A stretch of DNA of 64,000 bases from Lineus longissimus. Lineage: Eukaryota > Nemertea > Pilidiophora > Heteronemertea > Lineidae. Below are positions 54,701-63,389 of the stretch, piece by piece. The notes under the pieces were generated by a model. It saw nothing but the letters and a program-made list of their open reading frames with translations, did no database searches and was not told the DNA's origin. Position numbers and translations under genes: made by a program. Numbering within the stretch: the stretch's first letter is position 1; every line of letters begins with the position of its first letter. The stretch is from NCBI RefSeq assembly GCF_910592395.1, contig NC_088316.1, positions 2,852,001-2,916,000 on the forward strand. Reading direction: 5' to 3'.

Positions 54701-57700
54701 CAATAGTCATTGGTAATGTCAATACCAATGTCAAACCAGACCCCGTGCACGTTTAGGGACAAACATTGCACGATATTTATCTGGAGACTATGCATTGCCC
54801 CCTGCATCCAGCCCCTTCTTACACCCTCTACGACTATCATCGAGCCTATTCAAATTTCACTGACTAAAACAATGAACTTACACTTACGACCGAAAGACAA
54901 TCCATAAATATACATATGCAGTTACGTAATTAACTGAAGAAAAATGCCAATAGATTTTGTACTTATATTGAAAATAGCAACCAGGTAGCAATTTTCGATA
55001 ATCGATACTTTCAGTAATTTCGACGATTGTAGAAATAAAGCTTATCTGTTTATTTTGCTAAAATAATCATCAATAATTGAGTGTAAGTTAAATTGAAAAT
55101 TGTTATGGGTTCTCAAAACACGCCCCAGACTATGGCTTTAAACAACCGTTTGGATTTTTTAAGAACGCTTATTTGTTCATTAATAAAAAAATCATCAATA
55201 ATTGACTGAAAGATATATTGAAAATTGTTTTGGGTTCTCAACATACCCCTCGGGCTATGGCTTTAAACTTTCGTTTGGAAAAATATAGGTACAAAATACG
55301 AGATTTGTTTTACCTTGCAACTTCATAATTTTGTCCCATCAAGACCAGCAGTGTTTCGGTATTCATATGTATTGCCCACGCGGGGAACAGAAATAGCGTG
55401 ATGATAATTATACCTGAAAGAAACAAAATGTCGTATTGTTGAGGTGCCATAGTGAGATGACGGATAACAGATAATCAAAATAGAATTTCTTTTCTGACGA
55501 AATTCTCTTATCACGACTGAAAACACTTTTTGACAAAGCTCTTAATTGAAGCTTTTGAGAGATTTTAGGGAATGGAAAAAATACATTTTGCGACCAAGTT
55601 AGCACATTTTATGGTATCGTATGTCTATGTGTGCGATTACTGATTAGAGAAAACTTTCTCTTTTGATCTAATAGCCCGTCAACCTCATCGGATAATTATC
55701 TGGTCTATCACGTACAAAGTCGTTGCACGTCTGCAAGAACATTAATGGCAGCAAGTTTACCGCACGACAGAGGAAGAAGGTTAGATGAGACTCGAAGTAG
55801 TTTTAGTTGCACCAAAGTCATTCAGGATATCAGTCTTAAGAGGCAAAACATCTCCTCGAAGCAACAATTTCGTTTTGCTTTTAAGGGTTTTGGGTTACAA
55901 TCGATTACTACTTTCTGTGGTGTTCATTAATAAAAATGATGTGCCATAAAATACTAACGGAGGGCGTCTGAGGTATTTTTCCTGAGGAGGTGTCAACGTC
56001 ATCGACGAAATGTATTGTTATTTCACTGGAAGTGTAATCTTATAGCATTTCATCTTCGACTAAGGGGAAAACGTTGACGATGTGATAAGAGACGCCAATA
56101 CAGGAAACCTGGCAGCAACCGGAAAAAGTTTGTCACTATAACAATGGCGTTGAGGAAAATGACGGCCCTGTGCCACGTTATGACAGGCTTAAGCCCGCAG
56201 CACACTAGCCGCCAACTTCGGCGTTCACTGGCGTTTTTTGCCGCAAGAGTCCTGAACGCCTTAAAAAATCCCTAGTCTGCTACGAACGGCGTCGGCGAAC
56301 GCGACTTGCCGCCACTTGCCGCAACTAAACGCCAAATATCTAACATGTTTGATTTTTGACGCGTGTCGCCGCGTTTGAACTCAAGAAGAAGCCAGGTGTG
56401 CTACGGATTGCCGCCTGAATTGGCGTCGGCGGCGAGGCTATGGCCAATCAGTATGCGTCTTGATGTCACATGATTTCAAAATGGCAGCCTAAAGTTGCGG
56501 AAAAGACGCTACTGGACGCCGATTCTGGGCAGGTGTGCTCTGACCGGGATCCACTGGCCGCCAACTTCGGCGTCGAGAGGCGTCAGCTGAACGCTTCTCG
56601 TCGCCAAAATTGGCGGCTAGTGTGCTGCGGGCTTTAGTGGCGAAGTTATGCTTGCTGAGCCTCGGCGCCTAGTGGTTAACACTGCCGGCGATCATGCAAT
56701 ATAGGGCCCGGGTTCGATCTCGGGGAGAACCCAGGATTGTTTGTCTAGATGAACCGCCGTGGCTTTCAAGGAACTAAAATTCCTGGTTCTTCACGACACG
56801 ACCAATGAATATTCGCGGGTCTTGTCAGAAGACTCTAAAAGTCGTGGTTCTTGCATATACCGGAGTGTCTATGCAAAGGCTGGTGTATCAGATATCTAAC
56901 ATAGCCTACATGTAGGTGGAGAGTCGCGTATAGCTGACTCCATCGAATAGGGTTATGACGCCGGTATCAATGATGATGACGATGATGGAAATCCCAGCAA
57001 TAAAACTTAACGCCGTGTATTAAGTTTTCTGTACATCAGGGACCGGGTCAATTAAACCACTGCATTGTGGGGCTCTCAAGAAACCTCTGAAGCGCGAGCA
57101 GTGAATATTCAAGCGTGTCAAACTACAGTTACGGGAGAGGAGGTGAAGGACACTCTAATATCACTTACTTCTTTGTAAATATATTCCAACTTGTTTTTTA
57201 TTTCTACTACCAAAGGACTGAAAAGAAAAAGGTCAAATCCACTACTGTTATGCATTTCGAACTTGTGATATACTGTTAAGAGGTATTAATTCCATTACCA
57301 ACATTTCAAACAGAGCAACAAAGAAAAGAAGTTTTAATACGTGGGGGTGGGGTTAATGACATATGGGAATAATGACATACATTTTAGAATAAATGCTAGT
57401 TAAGGAATCAACTTCTTCAAAGTACTCTTATTAAAGAGGTTTTACAAAGAATGTATTGTTTTGAAGTTGTTTGAAAATGTTGATAATTATGTATGACTAC
57501 CAAAACGGTACTATCTCCACATGCCTTGTGCTCATGATACATTCTCATATGATTAGATACATGTGCACGTACATCGGATATCTAGCCTTAAATCTCATTT
57601 TTGATTCACTGCCAACTATCAGTCTATTTTGATGTCGCTTTAAACTGTTAGAATGACGATAATGTCATGTTCTGTACCAGCTTGTCTTTCCAGTGGACAA

Positions 57701-59059
57701 CACAGCCCTATATGCCTTCCAGGGTAAGGTGGCAGATGTTTAACTAAGCGGCGACGAGGAGCCGGCTGTTGGCTGTTGCTCGGCCATGTGGTGACAAGTC
57801 ATTCGCCAAGCAGATCGAAAGATATCTCCATCTGCCAACTCGAACTTCCATCACAGCCCGGGAAACTGCCAGACATTAACCATCGACACAGAACAGGCCG
57901 AAATCAATTGACAGACAATATACTAGAATGTAAATGTTGTCTGTTCGTAGGTTGTGTGTATTTGTAATATTCTTTGGTTAGTCGATTCGAATGATTCTGG
58001 TATTTTTACGCGCCAGTAAAGTACACCGTTTTCATGGTATGCTGCATAATTTGGTCCGAGGACCCCATACTAGTTTTCGCCACGCACTGTGGTTAGTCGA
58101 TTCGAATGATTCTGGTATTTTTACGCGCCAGTGAAGTACACCGTTTTCAGGGTATGCTGCATAATTTGGTCCGAGAAACCAACCCATACTAGCTTTCGCC
58201 ACGCACTGTGCCTTTATCAAGATTGAGAAAAAATTAAAGAGTCGCTGTAATCTCTACGTGGTGCATAATTGTTGTTTAGAAAACCCATTAAGGCATTTTC
58301 TAAAACTCAAAAACCCTTTATAGATAGCAGGTACCTGTATAGGCCTAACTGAAATAAGTGTTTCCCTACCTGAGAGAAAAGTGTATCACAAGCAGTTGAT
58401 AGGCCAGCAGCGATTGAGATTCCAGTAACGTTTATCACCTGAAAAACGAGGTACACGCATTATATAATATCAAGCCTTTGAACAATAAGTTATACTTGAA
58501 CGGCCAACTTGGGCATAGGATTTGTTGGTTTCCCGTACAAAACTGGCTTCCACCAGGCCCGCAACTTCTCAAAATAGGATCATTGAAAACTCATTGAACT
58601 GCAATAAACAATGCAATAAAATTGGGTGTAGCTTTAGGCATGCCTGAAATTTGCAAGCCAAGTCCAAAACTGCAACACTGGCGAAAATCATCAACAAAGA
58701 TCAGAATTAGTGTGATGCTACACATGGCGGCGCATGGTGTCAAGCACGGGTATTATCCTCCTGGCTAGGTAAATCCCGTGACCAGGTTGTCCCTTTAAGG
58801 TCGTCTTAGTATTTTGGTTTTTTTTTCTTTTCGCTGCTGTCACGGTAAGTCACCAATAGCAGAACTAAAAAAAAAAGATTAACTCCGAAAATTCTATAAA
58901 GATCATCTGCTTAGGATGAATAGTCCTGATTACGTTCGCGAGCTTTTCTCTACCTACCGTGTTTGCTATGGCAACGCCGTCAAGCTCAGCAGTTCCAAGA
59001 TGGCCGCAGTAGACGACGCTGATTGGCCCCATGAGGTTTGAGAGGAAGCTGATGAGGAC
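42324..59059 (-). CDS. SLC47A-like: MATE/SLC47 multidrug and toxin extrusion transporter (15 exons, 5' end missing)
   Basis: Fifteen exons with matching phases total 1767 nt (588 residues plus stop). The family exports organic cations by proton exchange at the plasma membrane. Motifs in order: SFLSNLMGPISVVYCGHLGT (TM1-loop), VINVTGISIAAGLSTACDTL, SFGSRNKKQVGIYLQRS, FPAWAIHMNTETLL, IGFIGAAVNAVMHGVL, EEWGLFLRLAIAGLLM, LSLEIGTILTG, EQGAQSILF, IPFGVGIGCNIRVGHLIGAE, FFDGNCGVYGGIMRGLGRQH, GYFIIGLPIGVCLMY. A long hydrophilic loop follows, then a C-terminal extra helix as in animal MATEs. An acidic residue in the TM7 motif is kept (Glu) and the TM10 one is Asp instead of Glu. About 30-60 N-terminal residues before SFLSN are not found. 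One intron is GC-AG. Introns are loaded with repeats. Confidence 0.93.
43122..43275 (-). CDS. SLC47A-like: MATE exon: cytoplasmic loop
   Basis: Acceptor gattctccccctccag, donor GAAAAG|GTAAAC; 154 nt. Encodes a hydrophilic, acidic segment beginning GQARAGLKGAANDEYEEDRM and ending DAAICHDEGK. Phase agrees on both sides; GQARAGL fits the helix after the DW motif. Confidence 0.85.
43276..46118. other. MATE intron
   Basis: No further exon seen. A 143-codon plus-strand frame at 43754 starts with TTG and has no recognisable feature. The palindrome cluster at 44478-44711 lies here. Confidence 0.4.
44478..44711. repeat. Cluster of imperfect palindromes (TTTGGCAAGCC / GGCTTGCCAAA)
   Basis: At least six related motifs in both orientations: TTTGGCAAGCCGCTCGCCGA, GAGAGCCGCTTGCCAAACAG, GCCGGGCTTGCCAAAT, TATTTGGCGAGCTGG, GTTCGGCTCTCC and TTTGGTAAGCCGGGCTTGCT. 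Each is nearly self-complementary and they also pair with each other. Confidence 0.6.
46119..46216 (-). CDS. SLC47A-like: MATE exon: GLWIG, TM12
   Basis: Acceptor cactttaatttcag, donor GCAAAG|GTGAGG; 98 nt. Encodes GLWIGFTIGVAMEAGLYFYF then VLVMTDWENEVAK; GLW and DW are family landmarks. Confidence 0.92.
46421..46790 (-). mobile_element. 5S-rRNA-like SINE, two head copies
   Basis: On the minus strand, 46760-46688 and 46496-46421 contain GGAAGTTAAGCAACGTT ... GGTCAACCTTTGGATCGGTG ACCGG, matching the internal promoter of 5S rRNA (GGAAGCTAAGCAGGGT ... TACTTGGATGGGAGACCG). The spacer and both copies share the phrase agtacccccaggtatatggc. Either a dimeric 5S-derived SINE or two 5S pseudogenes; lies in a MATE intron. 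Confidence 0.7.
46879..47011 (-). CDS. SLC47A-like: MATE exon: GIMRGLGRQ, TM11
   Basis: Acceptor tttctttctctccag, donor GTCACTG|GCAAGTATC (a GC donor); 133 nt. Encodes GVYGGIMRGLGRQHLGAMAI then FFGYFIIGLPIGVCLMYLTD LKVT. The GC donor is required to keep phase; the nearby GTCACT would not. Confidence 0.9.
47175..47320 (-). CDS. SLC47A-like: MATE exon: TM9-10
   Basis: Acceptor gtttctgtttcag, donor AACTGT|GTAAGTATG; 146 nt. Encodes CTSIFMGILLASLHGVLPKI, FSSDSQVINYASSLLPIMAI and FQFFDGNC. The acidic residue in TM10 is Asp. Confidence 0.93.
47869..47977 (-). CDS. SLC47A-like: MATE exon: RVGHLIGA, TM8-9
   Basis: Acceptor gtcctttcttcttgtag, donor AGTCC|GTAAGTTC; 109 nt. Encodes IPFGVGIGCNIRVGHLIGAE then KPMQAKRAVKVGLSIV. 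Confidence 0.93.
48153..48220 (-). CDS. SLC47A-like: MATE exon: EQGAQS
   Basis: Acceptor aaattttctttcag, donor TTATA|GTAAGTG; 68 nt. Encodes TLGKVEQGAQSILFQIEAIN FI. The Glu of the vertebrate SIVYELA motif is Gln here, with a Glu two residues later. Confidence 0.9.
49051..49084. repeat. Perfect 15-bp stem, 4-nt loop hairpin
   Basis: AACTGAGTTTTCACA, CAAT, TGTGAAAACTCAGTT. Lies in a MATE intron about 130 bp from the 81-bp array. Confidence 0.9.
49217..49621. repeat. 81-bp tandem array (5 copies) overlapping a MATE exon end
   Basis: Unit starts CTGTATTTCTAAGAGTGTAA, continues atagttacgcgactgcgcag and ends with a copy of the exon/donor junction; starts at 49217, 49298, 49379, 49460 and 49541, exactly 81 bp apart. 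The rightmost unit ends inside the coding exon 49605-49718. Because 81 is a multiple of three, the plus strand shows a repetitive 27-codon frame, which is not a gene. Confidence 0.93.
49605..49718 (-). CDS. SLC47A-like: MATE exon: EEWGLFLRLA, TM7
   Basis: Acceptor cttcggttgcag, donor GACGG|GTGAGTAG; 114 nt. Encodes WTFEAFEEWGLFLRLAIAGL then LMLFLQWLSLEIGTILT. The last 15-16 coding bases plus the donor are the right end of an 81-bp tandem array in the following intron (49217-49621). Confidence 0.93.
49794..50116 (+). mobile_element. LINE ORF2 C-terminal fragment and 3' UTR
   Basis: Encodes LNGQAPSYIRDLLTVYKPGR, a stop, then CGCDKAFSVSAPRLWNELPR and FKKRLKGHLFL with the natural stop at 50025: the typical reverse-transcriptase C-terminal tail of CR1/L2/RTE-like LINEs. 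It ends with ttgattgattgattg. One in-frame stop, so dead. In a MATE intron, opposite strand. Confidence 0.85.
50326..50463. mobile_element. MITE with GGCCCGGTTGTTCGAAA-type end
   Basis: Right end reverse-complemented reads GGCCCGGTTGTTCGAAACAG and left end reads CGCCTGGCTGTTCAAAACAA; TTAACGCC-like motifs are shared further inside. Arms are diverged; duplication not resolved. Confidence 0.55.
50490..50587 (-). CDS. SLC47A-like: MATE exon: TM6
   Basis: Acceptor ctgtttatttcag, donor CCCG|GTAAGTAG; 98 nt. Encodes GSAIAQALAFICMFLATLAY then ILYSKVYELTWP; GSA.A corresponds to GSALAN in vertebrate MATE proteins. Confidence 0.92.
51212..51309 (-). CDS. SLC47A-like: MATE exon: TM5
   Basis: Acceptor gtgtctattttcag, donor ACAGA|GTAAGT; 98 nt. 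Encodes SIIIPPLVIGFIGAAVNAVM then HGVLVYWLMWGT. Confidence 0.92.
52572..52614 (-). CDS. SLC47A-like: MATE micro-exon
   Basis: Acceptor gtcttgttttacag, donor GGTA|GTAAGT; 43 nt. Encodes IAGRYLTYFMPGMV. Only 14 codons, but its phases fit the neighbours on both sides. An alternative donor three bases earlier (ATG|GTAGTA) is weaker. Confidence 0.82.
52972..54712. repeat. 70-bp minisatellite, about 25 copies
   Basis: Unit: TCAATAGGGTGCACGCGATT, gaaccttgatgtggggaact, actgtttctaatgtcaaaat, ctcccaacag. Period is 70 bp with a single 69-bp unit near 53308-53377. Variable positions (CAACAG/CAACTG/TAACAG/CAAATAG; CACGCG/CACACG/CACGTA) are shared between non-adjacent units, and edge units are most diverged. 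In the MATE intron upstream of the 43-nt exon. Confidence 0.97.
55314..55413 (-). CDS. SLC47A-like: MATE exon: TM3-4 region
   Basis: Acceptor gtttctttcag, donor GCAAG|GTAAAAC; 100 nt. Encodes IIIITLFLFPAWAIHMNTET then LLVLMGQNYEVA. Confidence 0.9.
56192..56633. mobile_element. 442-bp PIF/Harbinger-type MITE with TTA duplication
   Basis: Flanked by TTA at 56189-56191 and 56634-56636. Ends AGCCCGCAGCACACTAGCCG on both sides, continuing CCAA. Interior is rich in repeated ttggcggc / gccgccaa motifs that make more hairpins. A 3-bp TWA duplication fits PIF/Harbinger. No transposase. Confidence 0.85.
56650..56989 (+). mobile_element. tRNA-derived SINE
   Basis: A-box-like GGCGCCTAGTGGTTAACAC at 56666 and B-box-like GGGTTCGATCTC at 56709, about 42 bp apart, then an unrelated body and a (GAT)n tail ending gatgatgacgatgatgg. 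The head cannot form a full tRNA, so SINE rather than tRNA gene. Confidence 0.65.
57169..57217 (-). CDS. SLC47A-like: MATE exon: FGSRN...LQR
   Basis: Acceptor ctttttcttttcag, donor AGAA|GTAAGTG; 49 nt. Encodes SFGSRNKKQVGIYLQR plus one base; corresponds to the (T/Y)GS.N...VG..LQR segment of the family. Confidence 0.9.
57975..58210. repeat. Tandem duplication, 2 x about 117 bp
   Basis: Both copies run from TGGTTAGTCGATTCGAATGA to TTTTCGCC/CTTTCGCC acgcactgtg, with a 4-bp insertion in the second. In a MATE intron. Confidence 0.9.
58370..58438 (-). CDS. SLC47A-like: MATE exon: VINVTG...ACDTL
   Basis: Acceptor cctcgtttttcag, donor CTCAG|GTAGGG; 69 nt, phase 0-0. Encodes VINVTGISIAAGLSTACDTL FSQ. 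Confidence 0.93.
58958..59059 (-). CDS. SLC47A-like: MATE exon: TM1 and CGHLG
   Basis: Acceptor tctctctttag, donor ACACG|GTAGGT; 102 nt, phase 0 at both ends. Encodes VLISFLSNLMGPISVVYCGH and LGTAELDGVAIANT, the most conserved N-terminal block of SLC47 proteins. An upstream exon ending in phase 0 is required. Confidence 0.93.
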
Positions 59060-59766
59060 CTAAAGAGAGAGCGTATGAAAAGTGGAATCAGTGAAAATGA
59101 TAATGGCCGCGAAACCAATTTTGCTGACAATCACTCGGGTATTATTGGGCAGTTCATTTGGATCTTGCTGGAGGCGGATCGTGCTCTCTATTGCTTTTTT
59201 GCCTTGGTGAGAGGAATAATTTTTGACTTGAACTCGTGTATATTGGACTGGCTGCTGTAATCTGTAAGACGAGATGGTTGGAGCATCTTGACCCACAACT
59301 TTTAGATTAAGATCCACTCCGCCGACCCGGATTCGGCAGGAATATACCATGAAGGGAGGCCACGAACGGAGTACCTCTGATGGTGCAGAATGTGCTAGGA
59401 GATGAAAGAGCAGAGCTCTCTCCCAACAAGGGTATGATAACCAGTCAATCTAAAAGAAGCGCCGGGATGACTGATGAATTGAAGAAGCGAGGGTAATATT
59501 GCCGGGACGACTAATGAATTGAAGCGACAATTGCCGATAAAAAGAATGACTGTAGGCAAGAGCCAAGTGGGCGGGATAATGTTACACTAATTCAACGCTA
59601 GGTGTCCCTACACCATCGCACAGTATAGCGCCGGCACTGTTTTGCACTTCAGGGAGGAACATTTTATAGCTGAAGTCGGAGCAGAAATAATCCCCAAGTT
59701 CAGTGTGCATCTTGCTCACTCGGAGACCGCCAATTTGACCTCAAAACCTCTTCCTGTAGTCCCATT
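59060..59766. other. Region upstream of first known MATE exon
   Basis: The N-terminal MATE exon should lie somewhere from here to the window end but none is recognised. Short near-repeats gccgggatgactgatgaatt and gccgggacgactaatgaatt (59461, 59501) are present. Confidence 0.4.
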
Positions 59767-60210
59767 TTAAAACAAATCATTCACCACTTTGTCTATGAAT
59801 TCATATCTAAAGCGAAATTGGATTGGTTCAGCTTCAGACTTAAATAGTGGTTTTAGTATCTCCTTATCCCCAGTAGCCTGATTAATGCCCATCAGTGTAA
59901 TGACGTATCTTTTAACCTCGATCCTGCCATCGTCAAGAGTGACATCTCTGGAATGATAGGAGCCAAGTGCTTTCGCAACATCCTCAAATTCCCAATTACC
60001 ATAATGAGAGTGATTGAGAAGTCTACCCTCGGAACGTGATGAGAACTTTTCCGGAACAAACATCTGCCAAAAAAGGAACATTGTCTCACTCAGTGTACTA
60101 TCACTATTATTCTTCAGTCTACGTCCTGTCTTACCAATCCCGAAATGGGCCCTGCAAGTGCTCGATAAAAGTAATTTTCCAAAGAGCACTGCGCGTCCTG
60201 ATGGAGGCAT
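59767..60210 (-). CDS. Unidentified 147-residue ORF
   Basis: ATG at 60210, TAA at 59767. The translation is mixed hydrophilic, without signal peptide, membrane segment or a motif I know; the C-terminal half (RSEGRLLNHSHYGNWEFEDV, DGRIEVKRYVITLMGINQA) looks more protein-like than a random frame. It sits in what should be the 5' intron of the MATE gene, same strand. It could be a small gene, a retrotransposed fragment or chance. Confidence 0.25.
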   Translation of the reverse strand: MPPSGRAVLFGKLLLSSTCRAHFGIGKTGRRLKNNSDSTLSETMFLFWQMFVPEKFSSRSEGRLLNHSHYGNWEFEDVAKALGSYHSRDVTLDDGRIEVKRYVITLMGINQATGDKEILKPLFKSEAEPIQFRFRYEFIDKVVNDLF

Positions 60211-62185
60211 TTGACTGGTCTAACTCAATCTCTCAAAAATTTCTTTCTGCGTATCTCACTCCGACTCTTTCTGAGCAATCCGCTAATGAATTCGCCGCCT
60301 AGAGCGCTGTTCTGAATGCCCCGAGAAAGATGCAGACGATCATTGACGGCGCTATAAGTTAAGTGCCAACGTGACAAGAATCGGGTTAGGGGGCCATTCG
60401 TATCTTACTCGAATCTTGGCTCTTATTTGTTGCTTCTTTCAAGCGGAATCTTCCATTTACCTACCAAAGATCGTGGTAGCTGAATGGTAGCATAACCTCC
60501 CCCTCGATTCCGCCCGGTGTCTGCTGCTTAGTCCAAGGAACCACCCCATCAGCCATCATCAACGAGCTGTAATCAAATCCTGACAAGCAACAGGATTGCC
60601 AATCCAGGCGTCGAAGCCAGTACAAGGGGTCGATACACCGTGATCAGATCTATTTCCGAATGATTACTGGGCTGAGCTACCAATATCCTGCTAATACCCC
60701 AGTCAGGAGTTGGAGTGGTCCACACGTTATGGTGGTCGTTTCGCATATATGTCGTCATTGTGGTCGCGAACATAACCTTTGAATGATATACTGATGCTGA
60801 AATATTGACGTAACTGTTGATCAATGATATATTTGAGAAATATTTCTGAACACATCTTTCAGCAACAAACTTGAGAGAGTTAAAGGTACCAAAGAATATG
60901 AATTCACCTTTTTACTTAAATGTCATCAGAAAAATGGAATTCACTAGACCTGTCCTTTTCTCAGCGACAGCCTAGAATAGACTGGTGCATCTTGCACGGT
61001 TTCTGTGTCCTTTCCAAATCATTGTGACCGCTCCTTATCTACGTTCATTCACATGAGAGACGTAGGTGGGCTGACGATATTACTAATTGGCTTGAGATAA
61101 CTGACCGCAACCTGAATGGCATGAGATAATGCCAGTCATCTGCTAAATATACATTTTATTCGTCAGATAGACGCATCATTATGTAGGAACAAAAGGAAAT
61201 TGTTTGAGGTGGTTAGGTAGATAATATACGGACTAAGTTACAGTCTATTTCTCCAAAGGAGATATGATATTCACCAAGCATATTCTCTCTGCCAGGATTA
61301 ACTTCCATGCGTGATGTAAGTGAAAATAGAACGCATTTGAGGTTCGAAAAGACTTGACGAGAGAGGATTGTTTTTTTCGGGACGCCGGGCCGGGGAGGCC
61401 CCAAGATGACGATCGGGATTCGGTATAGAGGAAAGCCTTGTTTACGTTCTCGAATCAAAATATTAGCCTCTCTAGCGAGTGACACGGTAATTGGATGAGG
61501 TAATGGGCACTAAAGGTTCTACGTTTTCCTTTGAGTAACGAAAGATAATTCCTCCCAATCACTGGCTAAATGCAGTTCTGCTCAGAGGCGGAATTATTTG
61601 CGGCATGAACATTACGGTATTTGTGCTAGTTGTGGTGAAAGGTAGTACGTTTTAACATAATGGCGTAAAGTAGCACGATTTCTCCTAAGTGCACGAGAGA
61701 GGGAGAAAAGTGAGACATGTCGATAGAGTCCACTCAAACCGTGGTAAAGCCGCAAACTCTGAACTAAACCCAATTTAGTTCACTCTGTCTTCGGTTAACT
61801 CTCCAACAATAGGCAGGTTTCGCAACCATAACAACGACGTACGGAGGCCAGCGGTGACGTCATCCGTAAACTCCCCTGACAGGAAATGACGTTACTTCCG
61901 TTCGTTAAATGGCTGACAAGATATTCAGATTTTGCGTAGCGGAGGATCAATGAATTGATTTATCTTGCCGCTAAAACTTGACGGCGCTTGACTCAATAAG
62001 TGAGAAGCCTCGGGCGATCAGTTAATGGTCAATACTGTTAGTCTTATAAGCAGCTTGTGTGAGCCCTGTGTCGGGCGCTGTCTCATTAGGCTATCATTGG
62101 GTCGTGGCTCCACTCAACACAACCGATAGATGTTTACTGGCTTTTGATATCAGTTTCTGACATGAAATTGGAAGCAAGGTTTGCT
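60211..62185. other. Intergenic or 5' intron
   Basis: No gene. A perfect cAMP-response-type palindrome TGACGTCA is at 61855-61862, near GC-richer sequence (ccgtaaactcccctgacagg), making a promoter here possible. Near 60476-60510 the plus strand has tRNA-like A-box (TAGCTGAATGG) and B-box-like (CTCGATTCC) sequences only about 25 bp apart. Confidence 0.3.
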
Positions 62186-62194
62186 GTCAGCAGT
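62138..62194 (-). CDS. Possible outward first exon, left arm (speculative)
   Basis: Minus strand: acceptor cttatctttcag, exon start 62194, ATG at 62163 encoding MSETDIKS plus two bases, donor CCA|GTAAAC. The acceptor is the mirror of one at 63300 on the plus strand. It could be the 5' end of the MATE gene, but no linking exon was found. Confidence 0.2.
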
Positions 62195-62421
62195 CTGAAA
62201 GATAAGCTATTAAAGAAGAATATTTTTCATACGATGGTACAACAACCTCTAGCCAAAACATAAAGAGGTAGGTAGGAAACGACGTTGGACAATTTGTTTG
62301 ATCGATAATCGAACGTCTCAACTGATTCGTATTCCTAAGAAATGTTGGACCTCACCGTGCCTGACACCAGGGGCGGGTGACAATTAATATGGCCATGGAA
62401 CACTGACATAATTGATGACGT
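62186..62421. repeat. Long inverted repeat, left arm
   Basis: About 235 bp, roughly 80 percent identical by eye to 63076-63310 in inverted orientation. Shared blocks: gcagtctgaaagataag, ttcatacgatggtac, aaacgacgttggacaatttg, tgacaattaatatggscatg, gacataattgatgacgt. Confidence 0.85.
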
Positions 62422-63075
62422 GCTGATGAGTTTGCTAACAGTAATAATGCAGCTAAAAAAGTGCTATGATAACATAATCTACATTACTATGATCCTGAGG
62501 GCATTATTTACGTCCATTGACTGTTAATCAGCTTTAAGAGATCCCGTTCCAGTCTTTGTCCCTTTCCCGCAGTGACACTTGTCACATTCATCACAAAACC
62601 TCCCGGCAACTCTTAATCAAGCTACCAGGTGTTGCGAAATAACTTTGACACTTCTGATTTCTAATTATCTTCTCAGTTGAGAAGGCAACTTCGACTTCTT
62701 CATCCTGACCAGCACCAAGATTTTTACATCCCGTTAGTGTTTGTATTTTAAAGGGAGTATATCAAACAATGAGCGGCAGGAGGGGTCGCTATTGACGCAG
62801 CAGTCTTTGCAGAAGAACGTGTATTAGTATCAGTAACAAATATAGTGGTGGTATATTTTGTCATCTCAGAGATATCAAAAATCAAAATTGTCAAGAAGAT
62901 TATGAAACACCTAGTACAGCACGAGGCAAGTCATCAGCCCATCCCAAAATCTAATCCAGGAAACCTTGTATGTGATTGACGAGGCAGAGTGACCTATTAT
63001 TGTGATGTACGTCATCGAAATAAGAGACAGACCTGGTTGGTATGCCAGTGGAAGCCATCGGAATGGATAATTACG
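62422..63075. other. Spacer of the long inverted repeat
   Basis: About 650 bp with no supportable gene; could hold a bidirectional promoter if the arms are duplicated 5' regions. Confidence 0.4.
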
Positions 63076-63310
63076 TCATCAATTATGTTGGGGTTCCATG
63101 CCCATATTAATTGTCACCCGCCCCTGGTGTCAGGCACGGAGGTCCAACATTGCTTAGGAATACGAATCCGTTGGGACGTTCGATTATAGATCAAACAAAT
63201 TGTCCAACGTCGTTTCCTACCCACATCTCTTTATGTTTTGGCTAAAGGTTGCTGTACCATCGTATGAACATCTTCTCTTCCTTATAATCTTATCTTTCAG
63301 ACTGCTGTTG
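63076..63310. repeat. Long inverted repeat, right arm
   Basis: Inverted copy of 62186-62421. Its outer end contains the pyrimidine tract and acceptor (cttatctttcag) of the candidate exon at 63301. Confidence 0.85.
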
Positions 63311-63389
63311 GCAACCACAATGACTGCCCAGGTGGCGACCGTCGGCTACGTCACGCCAGTTTCCGACCTTACGAGACTCCGTTATGCAG
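63301..63389 (+). CDS. Candidate first coding exon of a gene leaving the window
   Basis: Acceptor ttataatcttatctttcag, exon start 63301, ATG at 63320, donor GCAG|GTAATG after 63389. Encodes MTAQVATVGYVTPVSDLTRL and then RYA plus one base. Not recognised. Support is only the good acceptor and donor and the mirrored arrangement on the left arm. Confidence 0.35.

Larger units (their letters stand above)
55414..57168. other. MATE intron with two mobile elements
   Basis: Contains the Harbinger-type MITE (56192-56633) and a tRNA-like SINE (56650-56989) back to back; otherwise no feature. Confidence 0.5.

Noticed and set aside
52972-54712. CRISPR-like regular repeat
   Set aside because: Units abut each other with no unique spacers and the context is a eukaryotic intron; it is a minisatellite.
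60460-60530. tRNA gene
   Set aside because: A- and B-box-like words are only about 25 bp apart and no cloverleaf can be drawn.
61213-61485. Possible first MATE exon (frame with REANILIRE)
   Set aside because: No acceptor with a pyrimidine tract and no phase-compatible donor; the resemblance to SLC47 N-termini is weak.
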